Part shown: positions 63,626 to 64,000 of the stretch, in pieces
Layout: each line of letters starts with the position of its first letter
How positions within the stretch are numbered: position 1 is the first letter of the stretch
Assembly: GCA_960531495.1 (NCBI GenBank)
Contig: OY482848.1
Span: 20,873,397-20,937,396, forward strand
Source of the DNA: Zeus faber
Taxonomy: Eukaryota; Chordata; Actinopteri; Zeiformes; Zeidae
DNA length: 64,000 bases
Direction of reading: 5' to 3'
Translations under genes and position numbers: made by a program
Notes under the pieces: generated by a model
What the model saw: the letters and a program-made list of their open reading frames with translations, nothing else
Told to the model about the DNA's origin: nothing
Databases searched by the model: none

Positions 63626-64000
63626 TCCCCATTAAATAAAATTATGACAAAATATGTTGTTTTAATTAATAAACCACAGACATGGTTACACAGCACAGAC
63701 TGTACGAAAGGAATCATGGCCTAGGTCGTCTAAATTATGTTTTTGATTAGTCCTTCTACCAATCGATTCATTCAAACCACCAGAATATTTTATGGCTTGC
63801 AGCTGATGCAGTATAAGATTACCGGCCCCTTGAAAGAGAGGATGTAATTGTCCTTTACTTGTTCAGGTCCCTTCACCTGGAAAAAAGAGTAATTACTTTG
63901 GGTTTTGTCTCTGGAGGAGACAGTCAGAGGAGGCGCTCTGTGCTTTATCCCATTTTTATGAATAAAAAAACGCTGCGACTCGCCCTCCCCCCTCGCATCA

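Larger units (their letters stand above)
60591..64000. other. Mostly single-copy non-coding stretch
   Basis: No gene seen. 61690 has 'ttaagggtcaaatctgacc', which resembles another piggyBac-type end. 62140-62490 is repeat-free and of even composition, a candidate conserved element. 63506-63528 is a T run and 63565-63625 a scrap of the TAGTGATG MITE ('aaagaggcaaatctccaaga'). Confidence 0.5.

Overview
The window looks like nuclear DNA from a ray-finned fish, most likely a teleost. The base composition is A+T-leaning and there are many long pure CA/GT, AT, AG, GATA/GACA and TTTC microsatellites. There are several copies of a tRNA-headed SINE with the tail motif common in fish (TTGGATAAAAGCGTCTGCTAAATG), and remnants of L2-clade and Rex1/Babar-like LINEs, a pogo/Tigger-like DNA transposon, a piggyBac-like element and hAT-like elements. 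I could not identify the species. No intact protein-coding gene of the host and no convincing multi-exon gene is visible. The window reads as intergenic or intronic DNA, a gene desert with TAAT-rich single-copy stretches that might contain conserved regulatory elements, though that cannot be tested without alignment.

Layout. 1-306 holds the C-terminal part of a retroelement-type protein on the minus strand, running off the left edge. 307-13390 is mostly single-copy DNA with microsatellites, the first copy of a GC-rich dispersed repeat (2466) and a foldback-rich patch (10302-10800). 13395-14236 is an internally deleted Tigger-like element. 17771-18420 is a second GC-rich repeat copy. 22505-23830 is a degenerate GTAG/GTAA array with a higher-order period, invaded by two SINEs in opposite orientation. 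25090-25960 has MITE and hAT-like pieces. About 26050-29538 is a nearly full-span but dead L2-like LINE carrying a nested Rex1-type 3' end, followed by a third SINE. 31440-32078 is a short DNA transposon with about 95-bp terminal inverted repeats, a perfect 9-bp target-site duplication and a small reading frame with paired CxxC motifs. It is the most unusual unit in the window.

The right half has a third GC-rich repeat copy (32630-33565) and a minus-strand fragment of a fish integrase-core element (36808-37113) ending in a 21-bp perfect inverted repeat. A composite region follows (44465-46390), where a minisatellite is split by a minus-strand Rex1 3' end and a GC-rich repeat. Further right are a complete MITE (50355-50724), a fourth GC-rich copy (52045-53130), a 378-bp direct duplication (53158-53895), a hAT-like end with a strong palindrome (57957-58317), two scrambled Rex1 pieces (58318-59720), and a piggyBac-like 3' end (59941-60590). 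The last 3.4 kb is mainly single-copy noncoding DNA.

The coding remnants all belong to mobile elements, and none looks capable of acting. The elements do not form a pathway. What links them is repeated nested insertion: SINEs in a microsatellite, Rex1 in L2, Rex1 in a hAT-like element, and a repeat in a minisatellite.
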